The notes under the pieces are model-generated. The model did no database searches. It was given only the letters and a program-made list of their open reading frames with translations, and was not told the DNA's origin. From the NCBI GenBank assembly GCA_034440635.1, contig JAOTON010001948.1, forward strand, positions 82,681 through 146,680: 64,000 nucleotides of DNA, in the 5' to 3' direction. Positions 1-9,599 of this stretch are shown piece by piece. The stretch comes from Lepas anatifera. Lineage: Eukaryota > Arthropoda > Thecostraca > Lepadidae. The stretch's first letter is position 1, and the number at the start of each line of letters is the position of its first letter. The translations under genes and the position numbers were made by a program.

Positions 1-1150
1 GCTGCTGATTGTGTTGCAGTGTGCTGACGGCTGCTGACGTTGCAGTGTGCTGACGACTGATAACGTTGCAGTGTGCTGACGACTGCTGATTGTGTTGCAG
101 TGTGCTGACGGCTGCTGACGTTGCAGTGTGCTGACGACTGATAACGTTGCAGTGTGCTGACGACTGCTGACTGTGTTGCAGTGTGCTGACTGCTGACGTT
201 GCAGTGTGCTGACGACTGCTGATAACGTTGCAGTGTGCTGACGGCTGCTGACTGTGTTGCAGTGTGCTGACGACTGCTGACTGTGTTGCAGTGTGCTGAC
301 TGCTGACGTTGCAGTGTGCTGACGACTGATAACGTTGCAGTGTGCTGACGGCTGCTGACGACTGTAGTTGCAGTGTGCTGACGGCTGCTGACTGTGTTGC
401 AGTGTGCTGACGGCTGCTGACGTTGCAGTGTGCTGACTGCTGTTACGTTGCAGTGTGCTGACGGCTGATAACGTTGCAGTGTGCTGACGGCTGCTGACTG
501 TGTTGCAGTGTGCTGACGGCTGCTGACGTTGCAGTGTGCTGACGACTGCTGATTGTGTTGCAGTGTGCTGACGGCTGCTGACGTTGCAGTGTGCTGACGA
601 CTTGCTGACTGTGTTGCAGTGTGCTGACGACTGCTGATTGTGTTGCAGTGTGCTGACGGCTGCTGACGTTGCAGTGTGCTGACGACTGATAACGTTGCAG
701 TGTGCTGACGGCTGCTGACTGTGTTGCAGTGTGCTGACGACTGCTGACGTTGCAGTGTGCTGACGACTGCTGATTGTGTTGCAGTGTGCTGACGGCTGCT
801 GACGTTGCAGTGTGCTGACGACTGATAACGTTGCAGTGTGCTGACGACTGCTGACTGTGTTGCAGTGTGCTGACTGCTGACGTTGCAGTGTGCTGACGAC
901 TGATAACGTTGCAGTGTGCTGACGGCTGCTGACTGTGTTGCAGTGTGCTGACGGCTGCTGACGTTGCAGTGTGCTGACTGCTGACGTTGCAGTGTGCTGA
1001 CGACTGATAATGTTGAGTGTCTGACTGCTGACGTTGCAGTGTGCTGACGGCTGCTGACTGTGTTGCAGTGTGCTGACGGCTGCTGACTGTGTTGCAGTGT
1101 GCTGACGACTGCTGACGTTGCAGTGTGCTGACGACTGCTGACGGTGTTGC
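1..1150 (+). repeat. Minisatellite at the 3' end of an AMFR intron, each unit copying the splice acceptor
   Basis: About 42 tandem units of 26 and 29 bases fill the window from its first base. Each holds the core GTTGCAGTGTGCTGACG, and units differ mainly by CTGCTGACTGTG versus ACTGATAAC before the core. The array stops at the true acceptor, which reads GGTGTTGCAG followed by exon bases TGCGTGCTG at 1153. The unit therefore looks like a copy of the intron-exon border itself, with TGTGCTGACG standing for the first exon bases. Every unit carries a TTGCAG acceptor-like site. The left edge lies outside the window. Confidence 0.93.
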
Positions 1151-1152
1151 AG

Positions 1153-1246
1153 TGCGTGCTGTTGCTGATCCGGACCCTGCACACGATGGCGCGGTACGCC
1201 ATCCACCTGTACGACCTCACACAAACCCTCCAATGGGAACGCAAAG
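1153..1246 (+). CDS. AMFR: AMFR exon: lumen/membrane segment (LIRTLHTMARYAIHLYDL)
   Basis: 94 nt, starting in phase 0 after TTGCAG and ending one base into a glycine codon before GTGAGA. The peptide aligns with the vertebrate VILRYVIHLWDL segment of gp78. This exon abuts the 1-1150 array, so its acceptor is one of some 42 near-identical sites. The exact start is set by frame and homology, not by a unique acceptor. Confidence 0.85.
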
Positions 1247-4200
1247 GTGAGACCCTGCGCACAACAAGTTGGTTTTTTTTGGGGTAGGAAGTGGGCGGTT
1301 TAGACTGCACACTTGTGAATACGCTCACATGAAATGTCGGGATTTTTACAGTCTACACCTGGTCATAAGCATTTTTCTTTTGAACAGTCTGCCATAGGAA
1401 TTATGCACATACCCAGCACGTCGAAATGAAGTTGCACGCTTCTTTGTATTGTTCATCGCTTGACTGGTTTTATCGGACTGGTGGGGTTGAGGGGGGCATC
1501 TGTCTGGGTATGTGTGGCTCCCCGCGTGGCGTCATGTCGTTGGAGGGAGGTATTTCCTGTACCCAGTGCGGCTGTGTTGTGACCTGCCGTTGGCTGCCGG
1601 CCTCCTGGTGAGAAGCCCGGTACTTCCGTTTTCACGGCGCCGCGCCGTGCCCGCTGCACCGCCGCCGACAAAGCCGGCGTTACCCCGGTGACGAGCGCCA
1701 CAGATGTTGCCAGGCTGGCCCGCTCCGGTGTAATCCGCACCAAGGTCAAGTTCAAAGGCACACGGCGAGGAGAGCCTCCGCGTTCTGAATGGCGCCGCGC
1801 TGCACTGCATAGCTCGACAGTGTCCCCACTTCTATGAAACAGTCTGGTGTTAAGATCTGATGGCAGACCGGGTGGTGGTGCGCGTGCTGTTTTTGCCGGG
1901 AAATATGGAGCGCTGCGTTTCTTCTCACTAACGGGCGGCGAAGGTTGGGCGTCGCTGTGCCCTTCAGTTTTTATATACATCGTATTTAAATATGGAAATT
2001 GAGTCTTCCTTCGAAGCATTAATCCGAGAGAACAAGTGAAGGCTTTGAACATCCTTCCTCTCGTGGTATGTCTGGTTGTGGGCAGTATTTATGACCAGTA
2101 CCTGCGCCAACGACTAGCGAGCTTCTGGCTTTGGTGAAGGGTTGTGATTGCATCACCTGTCTGACGAGGTGACTCATTTCTGTCGAATCGGATTCTTGAA
2201 TGCTGTATTCACTACTCAACCCCCTGCGCAAGCCGATCATCGGCAGATCAAGTGGACTCTGAGCCCATGAACTCCTAGCAGCTGTATGCCCGCCGTGACC
2301 AGAACCCCCCAGCAGTGGTCACCGCTGAAGGGTGGGTTGGATCGACCCCCGCGACACCTGTTTACGTCAGCTGTTTTCCCTGGCGCCCGCCGGAACCTAA
2401 TTCGGATACGGACGACGTGGCCCGCGCGGCTGTTATTATACAGCGCCCGAACGCCAGTGTTGGCAGCACGAGTTGGCGTCGCTTTTTGTTCTCTGGCGAT
2501 GAAAGGAATGGTAATGAGTTTTGTTGGGCGAAACTACGGGCTGCCTGTTTTTTTTTTGTCCGGTTGGGCTGGGTATGATGTACGGGGAAGACCGGTCTGA
2601 TTCAGGGAACGGCCCCGACGAATAAGCCAGTTTTAGACGGCAACTGCGACACAGGACGCCGAAAGCTACTGGTATGCGGGAGTAAATTAGTGTCGAACCC
2701 CCCCCCCCAAAAAACCCAAAAAAAATTAAAAAACCCAAAAAAACCCCCTCCCCCTCTTTATAAAAACCCAGGCTTCTTAAAAAAAACCCTTTTTAAAAAC
2801 CAAAAAAAAAAAAAAAAAACAAAAAAATTTTTTTTTTGGTGGGTTTTTCTTCTTCTACTCCCCCCCCTGAGAGAAAAAAAAAAAAAAAAAAGCGGGGGGG
2901 CCCGCCCCCTGGGGTCTTAAATAGGCCCTCGGTGTTTTTGCGATGTCGGGGGGAGGGGAGGCTACATCGCGACGAAGCAGCGCTGTAGGTTCCGGGTATG
3001 ATGAACGTGACGTGTGCTTATCGGGCCTTTGCCTCTCTGTGCGAGCTTTGACGACTGTTTCATACGACTTTTCCTACATTGTTGTTAAGATGGCGCCAGA
3101 ATTCATGATCTGAAACATGCGTAGAAACATGCATGGGATAGTAACCGAATAGCGCAAGAGGATCATGACGTAAGCCGTGCTCACGGTACGAGTGGTTTGT
3201 TTATTGTCCCGAATGGCCCTCGATTGATTTCTATCGCATGCAATTTTTACTAAGGCCATTGGTAAGCTTGTTGTGAATAAGCTAAGTGGAGGTCTGACGT
3301 GTCTAAGCTTGCAGGAGCGACTTAAAGTGATGGTTTGTCGTAGGCCACGAATTGTGAAGCAACGACCTCCATGGGTTTAGAACGGGCGCAGGTATTCCGC
3401 TGAAAGGTAGGTAGGTACTCTGCCGTATCACTCTCGTTTCAGGATTAAAGGGAGATACGCGAAAAACATTTTATTGGCTATATCAAAAGGTTACAAAAGT
3501 TGTTTCAGAAGTCCTATTCTCATTTTTGCGAATTCGGCCTGCAAATGCCTTAAAATTGCTCTCAAAGTCAACATTTCTAGACGACTTTACCGGTATACCT
3601 CATATCGATGTATATGACGTACTCACGGCTAAGGCTATCAATTTATCTAAGAATTAGGTCATATCTATCCTAAACAGTGATGTAGAACTTTGGACTACTA
3701 CCGAAAAAAATACCTTAGGAAAACAACATTCCAAAACTCTTTTGAAATCGAAATATAGGGCTTAAAAGAAATCACAATTAACCAATCAGAAGCCTAGGAA
3801 TTCTCAAACCGTGGTCACGTGACCTATCTGACGCAAGTTTTGTCATCCTGGGGCAGAAGCAGAAAATGGCTCAAGACCCGCGGTACGAAACCGCTAAAGA
3901 CTTGAGTAATTATGTTTTTTCCGTTTCTAGGGCAAACTTATTCATTTTGTAGTTTTTAAAAGCTTTTTGAAATTAATTCAAATACAAATACAGGAGGAAA
4001 AACATTTGTATTATAAAAAAAACATTACTTTTCAACTTTAAATAGTTTTCGAAAAGTAAGTGATGGGTATGGGCATGGGTAAGTGATGGGCATTTTATTG
4101 AAACTGTTAATCGATTTCGATAATAAGTGAGTGGCCTCCCAAAATTTTGCCAAAGATACAAAGATAATTGACATTTTCGTTATCAGGATTTTTCAAATAG

Positions 4201-7200
4201 CAAGAAACCACAATAATAATTTTTTCGCGTATCTCCCTTTAACTCTCGTGGGAGTGACCTAAGACCCTAAAAAGATATTAAAACAGAAGACCGGCAAAAA
4301 GCTTAAGTACCTATGTTACACCCTTCGGACAAACCACCGTGCAAAAGTAAGCCAAAAATATAAAAGGTCTAAAAAAACCCTAACGCCAAATAAAAAGTTC
4401 AAATGTTGAAAAGGCCTTCTAAAGATCTAAGAAGCCCAAAATGGATAAGAGCAGGAAAGGGCCAAGAGAGGTAATGGCGTAGCAATAGCTGAGCGCAACG
4501 TTTCGGTGGTGCTTGAAGTGTCACGCCCTTTGTCTGACGACCGTCCACGACCGAAACGCACACACAGGGTGTTACCCTTCAAAATTTCAAATACGACCCA
4601 AACGCTGTGTTCACTTTTCTCTAAGCTTTTATCTTTCTTGGCTCTTGCCTTGTCATACGCATTTTTTCAGTTTTGAGAAATTCTGAACTATTGTAGCGTG
4701 TCTTGTTCTGGCTTTGGGAATGTTTAGTCTTTCACCTTTTTGGCCTATTTTGCCTAGTGTTTTGTCTGAAGGGTGCGTTTTGCGGGTGGGATTTAGGTAC
4801 CTTCATATTTTGGCTCTTGTTTGTTTGGCTCTTGTTTCCTGCTCTATGATTGTTTAGGGTCTTTATTGTATGAAATTTAGGGCATATTATCAGCACCTAT
4901 TTAATGTGATTGTGAAGGCTCGTCTAACCTGTATTGTCCTTGTGCGAGTCAACAGTAGTGCATTTGGAACCAGACAAATTTGAAAGAACCCTGATGTCCC
5001 AGTGGAAATACAGTCCCCAACAACGGCATTTCCCGCCCGCCCCTCAAGCGTCGCCCGCGCTGTCGCGTCGTTTCTGTTCCGACCGCTAGGGTCGCTGCTG
5101 ACGTGTCGCAGCCCCAGTAAGTTGTGTGCCCCGGCCGCCAGGATCGCTACTGACGCGTCGCAGCCCCAGTAAGCTGTGCGCCCCGGCCGCCAGGATCGCC
5201 GTTGACATGTGACAGCCCCAGTAAGTTGTGTGACCTGGCTGCCAGGATCGCTGCAGTACCTGACGGAGCTGGCGTTCGAGATGACGGAGCTGCTGATCGA
5301 CCTGCTACACCACGGCCACATGCTGCTGTGGGGCAACATCTTCCTCAGCATGGCGTCGCTCATCATCTGCATGGAGCTGCGACACATCTTCTACCAGCTG
5401 CAGCACCGGCTCAGACGACACGGCAACTACCGCAGGGTGGTCCGGTGAGCGGCAGCCCCTGGCCATGTCGGTATTACAGGGTCATCCCTATATTATCAGT
5501 AGGATCATATCACCTTTTGCCGTGCCTCAAACTGGCTCGAGTGGAGCAGCTGACCGCCAGCTTTTGGGAATGGTGAAGAAGCTGACGTATCCCGCCCGTC
5601 CGGTTCGCGTGCAGGTACATTGAGGAGGAGTGCGTGGGCGCTTCGGCGGAGGACCTGGCGGACGGAGGCGACCAGTGCGCCATCTGCTGGGACGTGATGC
5701 AGGCGGCACGCCGACTTCAGTGTCGACACTGCTTCCACGCGTGGGTGACGGTGTTGGGCGGCGGGCAGAGGTGGTCGCCAGGGACGAGGGGGAGAGGAAA
5801 CGTATTGATGTCTTGTGTGGTTTTCATTGCGTGTTTCAAGTACGAGGTAGGAAACATGGTCATGGGTGGAGTCTTCTGGATGCCCATACTTTTTCTTCTC
5901 TCAAATTCACATTTTATAAGTTGTGAAAACATTCTCTCATCCTAGGTAAGATTCTAATTTGTCAATTTGGAAAATCGCATGCAACACGAGTAAGGATTGG
6001 AGCCACTTTCCAAGTAAAAACAAAGTGGGTGTGTTATAGTGAGAGATACTTAGACATAGCGTCTGAGATTAAAGTCGCCGAGCCTTTCCGTGGTCCTGTA
6101 CAGGTCTGGCGCCGGGTTAGACATTGGCCAACACTACATGATCCAAAGCACGAAATTTTTTCATGTATTTATCATAAACAATGGGATGTAAGGCTAAAAC
6201 TTCTGTTGCATTTATCAAAAAAGCACATTGTTCATTGACCTTGTATATGTCCCAACCCCAGACGAAAGACATAATTGCCTGCCTTGATAAGTGTCATGGA
6301 AGTCGCTGCCCAGGTAAAAATCGCACTGTGCGCTGATCTCTGATTTGTGCTGCCGTGGGTGTGTGGCTGGGGTGCTGCCTGGCGGGCCGGTTGACTCTCA
6401 CTGACGTGCGTGAATGCCAGCTGGGGTGCTGCCTGGTGGACCGGTTGACCCCCACTGACGTGCGTGAATGCCAGCTGGGGTGCTGCTTGGCGGGCCGGTT
6501 GACTCTCACTGACGTGCGTGAATGCCAGCTGGGGTGCTGCTTGGCGGGCCGGTTGACTCTCACTGACGTGCGTGAATGCCAGCTGGGGTGCTGTTGGCGG
6601 GCCGGTTGACTCTCACTGACGTGCGTGAATGCCAGCTGGGGTGCTGCCTGGTGGACCGGTTGACCCCACTGACGTGCGTGAATGCCAGCTGGGGTGCTGC
6701 TTGGCGGGCCGGTTGACTCTCACTGACGTGCGTGAATGCCAGCTGGGGTGCTGCCTGGTGGACCGGTTGACCCCCACTGACGTGCGTGAATGCCAGCTGG
6801 GGTGCTGCCTGGTGGACCGGTTGACTCTCACTGACGTGCGTGAATGCCAGCTGGGGTGCTGCCTGGTGGACGGTTGACCCCCACTGACGTGCGTGAATGC
6901 CAGCTGGGGTGCTGCCTGGTGGACCGGTTGACCCCCACTGACGTGCGTGAATGCCAGCTGGGGTGCTGCCTGGTGGACCGGTTGACCCCCACTGACGTGC
7001 GTGAATGCCAGCTGGGGTGCTGCCTGGTGGACCGGTTGACTCTCACTGACGTGCGTGAATGCCAGCTGGGGTGCTGCCTGGTGGACCGGTTGACCTCACT
7101 GACGTGCGTGAATGCCAGCTGGGGTGCTGCCTGGTGGACCGGTTGACCCCCACTGACGTGCGTGAATGCCAGCTGGGGTGCTGCCTGGTGGACCGGTTGA

Positions 7201-9599
7201 CCCTCACTGACGTGCGTGAATGCCAGCTGGGGTGCTGCCTGGTGGACCGGTTGACCCCCACTGACGTGCGTTTCCGGCAGGACGTGCCTGCGGCAGTGGC
7301 TGGAGCAGGACCCCTCCTGTCCCACCTGTCGGAAGGCGCTGGACCTGAGCCAACAGCAGGCCGAGGGCCGCGCCTCTGACGAGCGCGCGCCGCGCCGGCA
7401 CCAGCCGCGCCTCCACTGGCCGCAGCACAGGGGTACGTACAGAGGCCTCCACTGGCCGACAGCACAGAGGTGCGTACAGACACTCGCCACTGGCCGCAGC
7501 ACAGGGGTACGTACAGAGGCCTCCACTGGCTACAGCACAGAGGTGCGTACAGACACCGCCACTGGCCGCAGCAGAGGAGTACGTACAGAGGCCTCCACTG
7601 GCCGCAGCACAGAGGTGCGTGCAGACACTGCCGCACAGCACAGGGCGCGTGCAGACACTAGCCGCACAGCACAGAGGTGCGTACAGACACTAGCCACACA
7701 GCACAGAGGTGCGTACAGACACTAGCCGCACAGCACAGAGGTGCGTACAGACACTAGCCGCACAGCACAGAGGTGCGTACAGACACTAGCCGCACAGCAC
7801 AGAGGTGCGTACAGACACTAGCCACGCAGCACAGAGGTGCGTACAGACACTAGCCACACAGCACAGAGGTGCGTACAGACACCGCCACTGGCCGCAACAC
7901 AGAGGTGCGTACAGACACCGCCACTGGCCGCAGCACAGAAGTGTGAACAGACACCGCCACTGGCCGCAGCACAGAAGTGTGAAAAGACACCGCCACTGGC
8001 CGCAGCACAGAGGTGCGTAAAGACACCGCCACTGGCCGCAGCACAGAGGTGCGTAAAGACGCTTCGAATATCCATGGCACAGAGGTGCGTACAGCAGACG
8101 TCTCAACTGGCTTTAGTTCGAAGGACGCATTGGCACCCCGGGAAAGTATAGCGCACGGGGGCCAGGAGAGGAATGTCTCGTTTGATTTCATTTTTCGGGA
8201 TCAGCCCGGCAGATTGCTGGTCCATCGCAAGACCTTTCATTTACTTATCTGAGAAAAGAAGCAGTAACTTTAGGAATGACCAGTCAGCCGATTTGAGTTC
8301 GTACCTAGTTCAGATCACTGTGCTATCTCGGACTGGGGAATATCCGATGGTGTTGAAATTGTTAGTATCTGTATAATCAACTGCGTGTAAGCGGCGTCTA
8401 CGTGTCTGCACCGCCCTCCCGTTGACGGTGGGACCTGGCGCCGGCAGGCTCTCGGTTCGTGTCCTTCCTGCCCAGTTTCTCAGTGGAGGTGAACCACACT
8501 CAGCTGGTCCGCAGCAGTCAGCAGGAGGTGGTGCCCGCCTCCCAGCTGGACACCATGGCGCGACAGGTAACGCCGCTGCTCCCGCCCTCTTGGCAGACGC
8601 CCGGCTTTGAACGGTGTGACAGTGCTGCGATGTGGTAGAACTGTCGTTCGTCTCTTTTGAGCGAATTTCGTGAGTACCCATGACCGGTGATATATCTGAC
8701 CGCTCCCACTAACCGTCCGAGTTCGGGCAGAGTGTACAATCATGGACGACTTGGGGCAGTGGAGCCTGTTCGAGACTGCTCGGGGGACCAGTGTTCAGCT
8801 GGACGACAGATCCGCCTTGATGATGATGATTGGGGTTTTAGGGCACGTCAGCTACTGAGGCTTTATGTGCCCATTAAGAGAGATATGCCTTCAGAGGTAG
8901 CTGACGTCCTGCGGCTCCCCGGCTCAGGTACAGCAGCTGTTCCCGCACGTCTCCCTGTCTGCCATCGTGGAGGACCTGCAGCAGTCCGGCTCCGTGGAGG
9001 CCACCGTGGAGAACATTCTGGACGGCAACGTGCAGGACCTGCCGGCGCCGCCCATGTTCAGCAGCGACGAGCTGGCGGCGGCGACGGCAGCGACGTCCGG
9101 CGGCGACCCCGGGAACCACTCACCGCCGCCGCCGGCTCCAGAGACGGAACAGCGGTCAGTGCCGGCAGTAGCTCGATGAAAGTTAACTTCCGAGTTAATA
9201 TTTCAATACACTGCATTTTTTAAAGCTTCTAGGTTTGACAATGGAGACTAGCCCCTGGCTTTGCGTGGAGCAGCTATTATTAGGTGCCTAGGCATACCGT
9301 TCTGGCACTTGGATCATTGAGGGGGTACCGGGATAAGCACGTAATACTCCTGCAGGGTTAACAAGCTCAACTTGAGATATAAGTGGTGATGTTCCCCTAG
9401 CTTCGTCAACTTCTGTCCCCACGGTGATGTGTGGGGCGGCAGGGAGTCGGGGCCGGAGGAGCCGGTGCCGGAGCCGGAGGCCGTCGGCTCTCGCTTCTCC
9501 AAGAGTCCGTCGGAGCGGCAGAGTCTGTTGCGGCAGCGTAAGCAGGACATGGTGGACAGGGCCCGGAGGCGGTACCTGGCGGCCGCCGCGCCCACCTGA
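1153..9599 (+). CDS. AMFR: AMFR/gp78-type membrane E3 ubiquitin ligase, 5'-partial, seven exons
   Basis: ER-membrane RING E3 that ubiquitinates misfolded or regulated membrane proteins for proteasomal destruction (family knowledge). Exons: 1153-1246, 5246-5444, 5615-5740, 7281-7432, 8448-8566, 8928-9154, 9401-9599; all junctions are GT-AG and phases match, giving 371 codons plus stop. In order the protein shows the end of the membrane domain (LLHHGHMLLWGNIFLSMASL), a RING-H2 (CAICWDVMQAARRL to CPTC), the SWLPSFSVEV-like stretch before CUE, a CUE domain (residue run QLFPHVSLSAIVEDL to VENILDGN) and a G2BR helix (FSKSPSERQSLLRQRKQDMV) that binds the E2 UBE2G2 in vertebrates. The vertebrate p97-binding VIM after G2BR is not visible. 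5' exons lie outside the window. Alternative: a close gp78 paralogue; HRD1 is excluded by the CUE and G2BR. Confidence 0.92.
2698..2912. other. Homopolymer-only tract, probably poor consensus sequence
   Basis: Inside the long AMFR intron, about 215 bases are made almost entirely of runs of C, A, T and G (for example C9, A18, T11, C9, A18, G7). No microsatellite period or transposon structure explains it. Flanking sequence is normal. It looks like a low-quality read tail or a gap filled with collapsed homopolymers. No gene is supported here. Confidence 0.7.
3445..4242. mobile_element. Non-autonomous DNA transposon with TTAA target duplication
   Basis: The ends read TTAA-AGGGAGATACGCGAAAAA and, inverted, TTTTTCGCGTATCTCCCT-TTAA: an inverted repeat of about 18 bases flanked by TTAA on both sides. 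TTAA duplication is typical of piggyBac-type transposases, but the terminal bases AGGG do not match the usual CCC start, so the superfamily is uncertain. The 798-bp interior has no convincing ORF. Its left 200 bases recur at 54358-54570. It lies in the 4 kb AMFR intron. Confidence 0.75.
5090..5245 (+). repeat. Three exact-period 52-bp units abutting an AMFR acceptor, each with acceptor- and donor-like sites
   Basis: Units begin at 5090, 5142 and 5194; the next register, 5246, is the first base of the real exon. The second and third units begin GATCGC after a GCCGCCAG acceptor-like site, and the first begins GGTCGC after CTAG. Each has GTAAGT or GTAAGC 27 bases in, at 5117, 5169 and 5221. Thus each unit looks like a 27-nt exon plus a 25-nt intron. 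The 27-nt parts hold no stop codon in the AMFR phase and resemble the start of the real exon with six bases missing. Confidence 0.9.
5246..5444 (+). CDS. AMFR: AMFR exon: last membrane helices and arginine-rich linker to the RING
   Basis: 199 nt. The acceptor GGCTGCCAG at 5245 restores the glycine codon split by the upstream donor and gives KGSLQYLTELAFEM, which aligns position for position with vertebrate KGTYVYYTDFVMEL. A second AG eleven bases later (CTGCAG) would break the phase and was rejected. The exon ends RHGNYRRVV before GTGAGC, in phase 2. Confidence 0.88.
5615..5740 (+). CDS. AMFR: AMFR exon: first half of the RING-H2 finger
   Basis: 126 nt after GCGTGCAG. It encodes CAICWDVMQAARRLQCRHCFH, giving zinc ligands C1, C2, C3, H4 and H5. 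I placed the donor at 5741 (GTGGGT), because that splits an alanine codon completed by the next exon and yields FHATCLRQW, matching vertebrate FHNSCLRSW. Confidence 0.88.
6358..7270 (+). repeat. 54-bp minisatellite, about 17 copies, ending at an AMFR acceptor
   Basis: Units of about 54 bases run without interruption, with the recurring core CTGACGTGCGTGAATGCCAG followed by CTGGGGTGCTGCCTGG. They vary in two blocks (GACCCCCA or GACTCTCA; GGTGGACC or GGCGGGCC). The array runs into the true acceptor: the last unit begins CTGACGTGCGT and then diverges to TTCCGGCAG and the exon. The unit has its own AATGCCAG acceptor-like site at the same place. Resemblance to exon bases beyond the AG is weak. Long ORFs on both strands across this array are repeat artefacts. 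Confidence 0.93.
7281..7432 (+). CDS. AMFR: AMFR exon: second half of the RING-H2 finger
   Basis: 152 nt. It encodes TCLRQWLEQDPSCPTCRKAL, giving the sixth, seventh and eighth zinc ligands, then a basic low-complexity tail. It ends in phase 1 before GTACGTAC. Its last 24 bases, through GGCCGCAGCACAGG, are repeated over and over in the intron that follows. Confidence 0.88.
7433..8075 (+). repeat. 32-36 bp minisatellite made from the exon end plus splice donor
   Basis: About 19 units follow the AMFR donor directly. Long units read CACTGGCCGCAGCACAG then AGGTGCGTACAGACACCGC; short units carry CACTAGCCGCACAGCACAG instead. The exon end and donor, GGCCGCAGCACAGGG-GTACGTAC, is the obvious founder: a nearly exact copy of exon end plus donor recurs at 7483-7516. 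Each unit offers a GTGCGTAC or GTACGTAC donor-like site. Long ORFs on both strands here are repeat artefacts. Confidence 0.92.
8448..8566 (+). CDS. AMFR: AMFR exon between RING and CUE
   Basis: 119 nt. GSRFVSFLPSFSVEVNHTQL aligns with the vertebrate GSRIASWLPSFSVEV segment just before the CUE domain. Phase 1 in, phase 0 out, ending MARQ before GTAACG. No minisatellite touches either of its splice sites. Confidence 0.88.
8928..9154 (+). CDS. AMFR: AMFR exon: CUE ubiquitin-binding domain
   Basis: 227 nt after GGCTCAG. VQQLFPHVSLSAIVEDLQQS and VEATVENILDGNV form the three-helix CUE fold signature (FP near the start, two acidic-hydrophobic helices, the NILDG end). An alanine- and proline-rich linker follows. 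The donor GTCAGT is in phase 2. Confidence 0.88.
9401..9599 (+). CDS. AMFR: AMFR last exon: G2BR helix and stop
   Basis: The helix FSKSPSERQSLLRQRKQDMV with RARRRYL matches the UBE2G2-binding region of gp78. The stop TGA is at 9597-9599. I chose the acceptor at 9400 (GTTCCCCTAG) for its pyrimidine tract; an AG at 9442 (GGCGGCAG) is in the same phase and would shorten the exon by 42 nt. Eight residues after the helix (AAAAPT) end the protein, so the VIM is missing or lies in an alternative exon not seen. Confidence 0.8.

Noticed and set aside
1..1150. CRISPR-like array
   Set aside because: Units are directly tandem without unique spacers, and the setting is an animal intron.
5251..5256. CTGCAG as acceptor of the AMFR exon at 5257
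   Set aside because: It breaks the reading phase with the upstream exon and drops residues that align with vertebrate gp78. GCCAG at 5245 fits both.
6294..7661. Many 60-230 codon ORFs on both strands in the AMFR minisatellites
   Set aside because: They follow the 54-bp and 32-36 bp repeat units, whose lengths keep frames open. No domain, and both strands are equally open.
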